Assembly: GCA_023664325.1 (NCBI GenBank)
Contig: JAMPFS010000067.1
Location: 1 to 13,524 of the forward strand
Origin: Clostridium sp.
GTDB lineage: Bacteria > Bacillota > Clostridia > Lachnospirales > Lachnospiraceae
Direction: 5' to 3'
Length of the DNA: 13,524 nucleotides
The position numbers were made by a program, and so were the translations under genes. A model generated the notes under the pieces. That model had not been told where the DNA came from. It ran no database searches and saw only the letters and a list, made by a program, of their open reading frames with translations. Positions 11,879 to 13,524 of the stretch are shown here, one piece after another. Numbering within the stretch: position 1 is the stretch's first letter; each line of letters starts with the position of its first letter.

Positions 11879-12757
11879 TTATGCCAGCTGCACTGCCTGG
11901 CTTTCCAGTTCCTTAATGATATCAAGCGGTAACTCCGTAGCTTCCGCTATGTCCTCTAAAGACATTTTCCCCAATTTTAATAAATGAATTGCTGTCTTTT
12001 TTGCCTTGTTCTGTTCAGCTTCATAACGCTCACTTTTGATATAAGAGCGCATAACTTCTTCCTCGTCATATAAACTCATCATAATCGAAACAACCTCCTT
12101 TTCCCGGTCTTCCAAATATTCCCGTAACACGTTCCTATCCTTGCAGATACGGATCGTCTCTGTAATGGCTTTCTTTGTCCTGCCATATTTTGTCCTCTGT
12201 TCATCATACACTTTTGAAAATATAATGTACTGATTGATGATACTGTCCGTATCACTCTCACAAATCACTTTGACTTTTACATCAATGGCAATATCATCAG
12301 CACCACTAAAAAATTCTTTTGACAAAGAAATTGTATCGGGTATATTCTTTTGATTACCGACATATACCACGTACAATTCGGGTCTCGGCATTTTGACTTT
12401 CCTGCTCTTGTATAGATTCTGATTTGTGCGCTCAAAATAATCATGATAGGTCTGCGCCAAATACAGCAAGGCCCGAATGATAATGTTTAACGTCCAAACG
12501 GACTGCGCTTCGACAAGGATAAAAATTTTTTCTCCCAGGCTGAACCCTAAATCATTATAAAGATTGTCTGTCAGAACATTCCTTATCGTTATGTCAGTCA
12601 ATTCGTCCTCTGTCGCTGCTGTATCCTCTGGGTGAAGTGCCTTATATAACTGGAATAGATATTTTTTCGTCTTAAATAAATCAGAAAATACGCTATCTTT
12701 GATCGTATATTTGGCAATATTTTCTTCTGTTTCTGCCTGTGTCATTTCTCCCTGCAC
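11879..12757 (-). CDS. Rpn-family recombination-promoting nuclease / PD-(D/E)XK putative transposase, intact
   Basis: The product has 292 residues. The N-terminal nuclease core has KDSVFSDLF (20-28), then YNDLGF with Asp69 and FILVEAQS with Glu83-x-Gln85, matching the D...E-x-Q form of the PD-(D/E)XK site in this family. Next come HDYFERTNQNLYKSRKVKMP and PELYVVYVGN, also standard for it. The C-terminus has a charged helical tail (SERYEAEQNKAKKTAIHLLK) and an HTH-like end, MSLEDIAEATELPLDIIKEL. Rpn proteins are DNA endonucleases reported to promote RecA-independent recombination; they are called transposases in databases but show no terminal repeats here. GTG 12757 follows GGGGTGAT at good spacing; ATG 12745 is a possible alternative with a ribosome site too close. 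It has its own promoter and terminator. It is a distinct subfamily from the decayed relative at 1600-2081. Confidence 0.85.
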   Translation of the reverse strand: MQGEMTQAETEENIAKYTIKDSVFSDLFKTKKYLFQLYKALHPEDTAATEDELTDITIRNVLTDNLYNDLGFSLGEKIFILVEAQSVWTLNIIIRALLYLAQTYHDYFERTNQNLYKSRKVKMPRPELYVVYVGNQKNIPDTISLSKEFFSGADDIAIDVKVKVICESDTDSIINQYIIFSKVYDEQRTKYGRTKKAITETIRICKDRNVLREYLEDREKEVVSIMMSLYDEEEVMRSYIKSERYEAEQNKAKKTAIHLLKLGKMSLEDIAEATELPLDIIKELESQAVQLA

Positions 12758-12824
12758 CCTATCACCCCGGTTTCTTAAAATCTGTGGCAGAAGATACGAT
12801 ATAGCTTACTCTCTCCACACTTTA

Positions 12825-12853
12825 ATTATACAGAAAAACATTCGTGATTACAA
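12825..12853 (-). promoter_or_regulatory. Promoter of the Rpn gene
   Basis: Minus-strand TTGTAA (12853-12848), 17 bp, consensus TATAAT (12830-12825). A leader of about 60 nt precedes the GTG at 12757. Confidence 0.7.
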
Positions 12854-12864
12854 TAACATTCGTG
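12837..12864. repeat. 10-bp direct repeat flanking the Rpn -35
   Basis: AACATTCGTG occurs exactly at 12837-12846 and 12855-12864, period 18 bp, on either side of the -35 element. Such placement would let a bound protein block RNA polymerase. Confidence 0.6.
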
Positions 12865-12913
12865 TTAAATTTCAGCTTTCCTATTTATTTAAATTTCTCA
12901 TTTTGAATCCTTA

Positions 12914-12948
12914 ATACGCATAGCTTATGCCTTGCTTGATTACCTTTT
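12914..12948 (-). pseudogene. 35-bp relic of a second MqsR-like toxin gene
   Basis: This stretch matches 9652-9686 inside the toxin gene at 30 of 35 positions without gaps. In the toxin frame it reads KGNQARHKLCV, against KGNQTRHVLCV in the intact gene. It lies just past the decayed HEAT copy in the same order and strand as in the intact locus, which supports common descent rather than chance. Everything else of the toxin gene is gone. Confidence 0.55.
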
Positions 12949-12966
12949 TCTTTTTCTTAATCGTCG

Positions 12967-13208
12967 TTACCTCCTCGCGCACTTCAATTCCAGCCTTATC
13001 GTTTCGTATGCGTATTGGTCAAATTCCTCACGATGACACTCTATTTTTTGTTCAATCTCGTCTGCAAGCTCATTGGATGCGGAGCAGTACATGGATTTTA
13101 CCCACATTCCGCTCCAGATGATGCTGCGGTACGGCTCCTCCCTTATTTCGCACAAATCCAGCAGGCAGGACACTTTCGCCCAGATAGCGCCTGTGCCACC
13201 CGGCTCAT
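12967..13208 (-). pseudogene. Decayed second copy of the HEAT-like gene
   Basis: Positions 12969-13183 align without gaps to 10132-10346 with 10 mismatches in 215 bp (about 95%), encoding the last 71 codons with only two K/R changes. Positions 13181-13208 then match 11509-11536 near the start of the intact gene exactly. The join is at the 3-bp sequence CAG shared by both ends, so about 1165 bp have been deleted, which also shifts the frame. The stop is TAA here rather than TGA. Most differences are silent, so the copy diverged as a working gene before it broke. It begins 8 bp after the aldo/keto reductase stop. Confidence 0.88.
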
Positions 13209-13216
13209 TTGTCCTG

Positions 13217-13524
13217 TTAATACCAGTCGTGTTTCTCATTCCTGTCCAGCTTCGCAATCTGATTCATTTCTTTTTTTGAAAGTTTGAAACCGAATACCGA
13301 AATATTTTCTTTGATGTGGGCTGGGTTACTGGAACCCGGTATTGCCACCACGCCTCTCTGTAAATGCCAGCGTAAAATGACCTGTGCAGAAGATACTTTG
13401 TGGGCTTTTGCAATCTTTGTAATGGTCTTATTATTTAACAGTTTCCCTGTATATCCCCTGCCGCCAAACGGATACCATGCCTCCACTACAATTCCCTGTT
13501 TATGCATATATTCCACCACCTTCT
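13217..13524 (-). CDS. Aldo/keto reductase, C-terminal part (runs off the right edge)
   Basis: The visible 101 or so residues form the end of an aldo/keto reductase (AKR) TIM barrel: GIVVEAWYPFGGRG, then LNNKTITKIAKAHKVSSAQV and ILRWHLQRGVVAIPGSSNP, which is the AKR family C-terminal signature with the I-P-G/K-S-S/T motif for NADPH 2'-phosphate binding, then HIKENISVFGFKLSKKEMNQIAKLD. AKRs reduce aldehydes and ketones with NADPH in the cytosol. The catalytic Asp-Tyr-Lys-His residues lie upstream, outside the window. The frame is open through the right edge, so the true start is not visible. The C-terminus ends KHDWY, a normal length. The stop is followed within 8 bp by the HEAT relic, so the rearrangement endpoint lies directly behind this gene. 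Confidence 0.93.
   Translation of the reverse strand, partial: KVVEYMHKQGIVVEAWYPFGGRGYTGKLLNNKTITKIAKAHKVSSAQVILRWHLQRGVVAIPGSSNPAHIKENISVFGFKLSKKEMNQIAKLDRNEKHDWY

Noticed and set aside
10991..11987. Plus-strand frames of 160-174 codons across the HEAT and Rpn genes.
   Set aside because: Antisense to well-supported genes, no family resemblance, no promoter or ribosome site.

Overview
The window looks like an accessory stretch of a Gram-positive gut anaerobe chromosome, most likely a Lachnospiraceae-type Clostridium. The case rests on strong AGGAGG ribosome sites, consensus TTGACA/TATAAT promoters, moderate to low GC, and families typical of that group: Rpn-type PD-(D/E)XK 'transposase' proteins, an ATC-hydrolase-like protein beside an FtsX-type ABC exporter, and an MqsA/Panacea antitoxin. 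This placement is inferred from protein flavour, not from a marker gene. The window holds intact genes mixed with several decayed ones, which fits a region of turnover.

Left part (1-2400). A minus-strand operon runs GyrI-like small-molecule-binding protein, a small multi-pass membrane protein broken by a frameshift at a homopolymer, then a nitroreductase cut by the window edge. Facing it across a 24-bp palindrome is the promoter and leader of an Rpn-family gene that has lost its nuclease core. Next come a 59-aa conserved-looking small protein (minus strand) with a terminator, and a promoter region carrying four copies of the heptamer CGCTCAT. A decayed excisionase-like HTH fragment lies further upstream. 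The 2365-2823 stretch therefore has no intact gene, only regulatory DNA and this fragment.

Middle (2750-8520). A TetR regulator with its own operator is translationally coupled to a four-helix membrane protein. Convergent to it is a minus-strand export operon: ABC ATPase, FtsX-type permease and an ATC-hydrolase-like cysteine-rich protein. A TTGACA-N17-TATATT promoter with two GTTAG-N6-CTAA(C/T) operators controls it. Divergent from that promoter, with overlapping -35 regions, is a gene for a protein resembling only the first half of MreB and lacking the nucleotide-binding motifs.

Right part (8536-13524), all minus strand. An MqsR-like toxin and an MqsA-zinc-finger/XRE/Panacea antitoxin form a type II toxin-antitoxin operon with an 18-bp perfect palindrome at the transcription start. 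Upstream is a 500-aa HEAT-repeat-like protein, then an intact Rpn-family PD-(D/E)XK protein with its own promoter and terminator. Further right are relics of a second copy of the HEAT-toxin locus: the last 71 HEAT codons at about 95% nucleotide identity, a 1165-bp internal deletion through a 3-bp repeat, and a 35-bp toxin relic. The window ends in the C-terminal part of an aldo/keto reductase. The clearest unusual items are the half-MreB gene with its overlapping divergent promoters, the duplicated and decayed HEAT/toxin locus, and the CGCTCAT repeat array.
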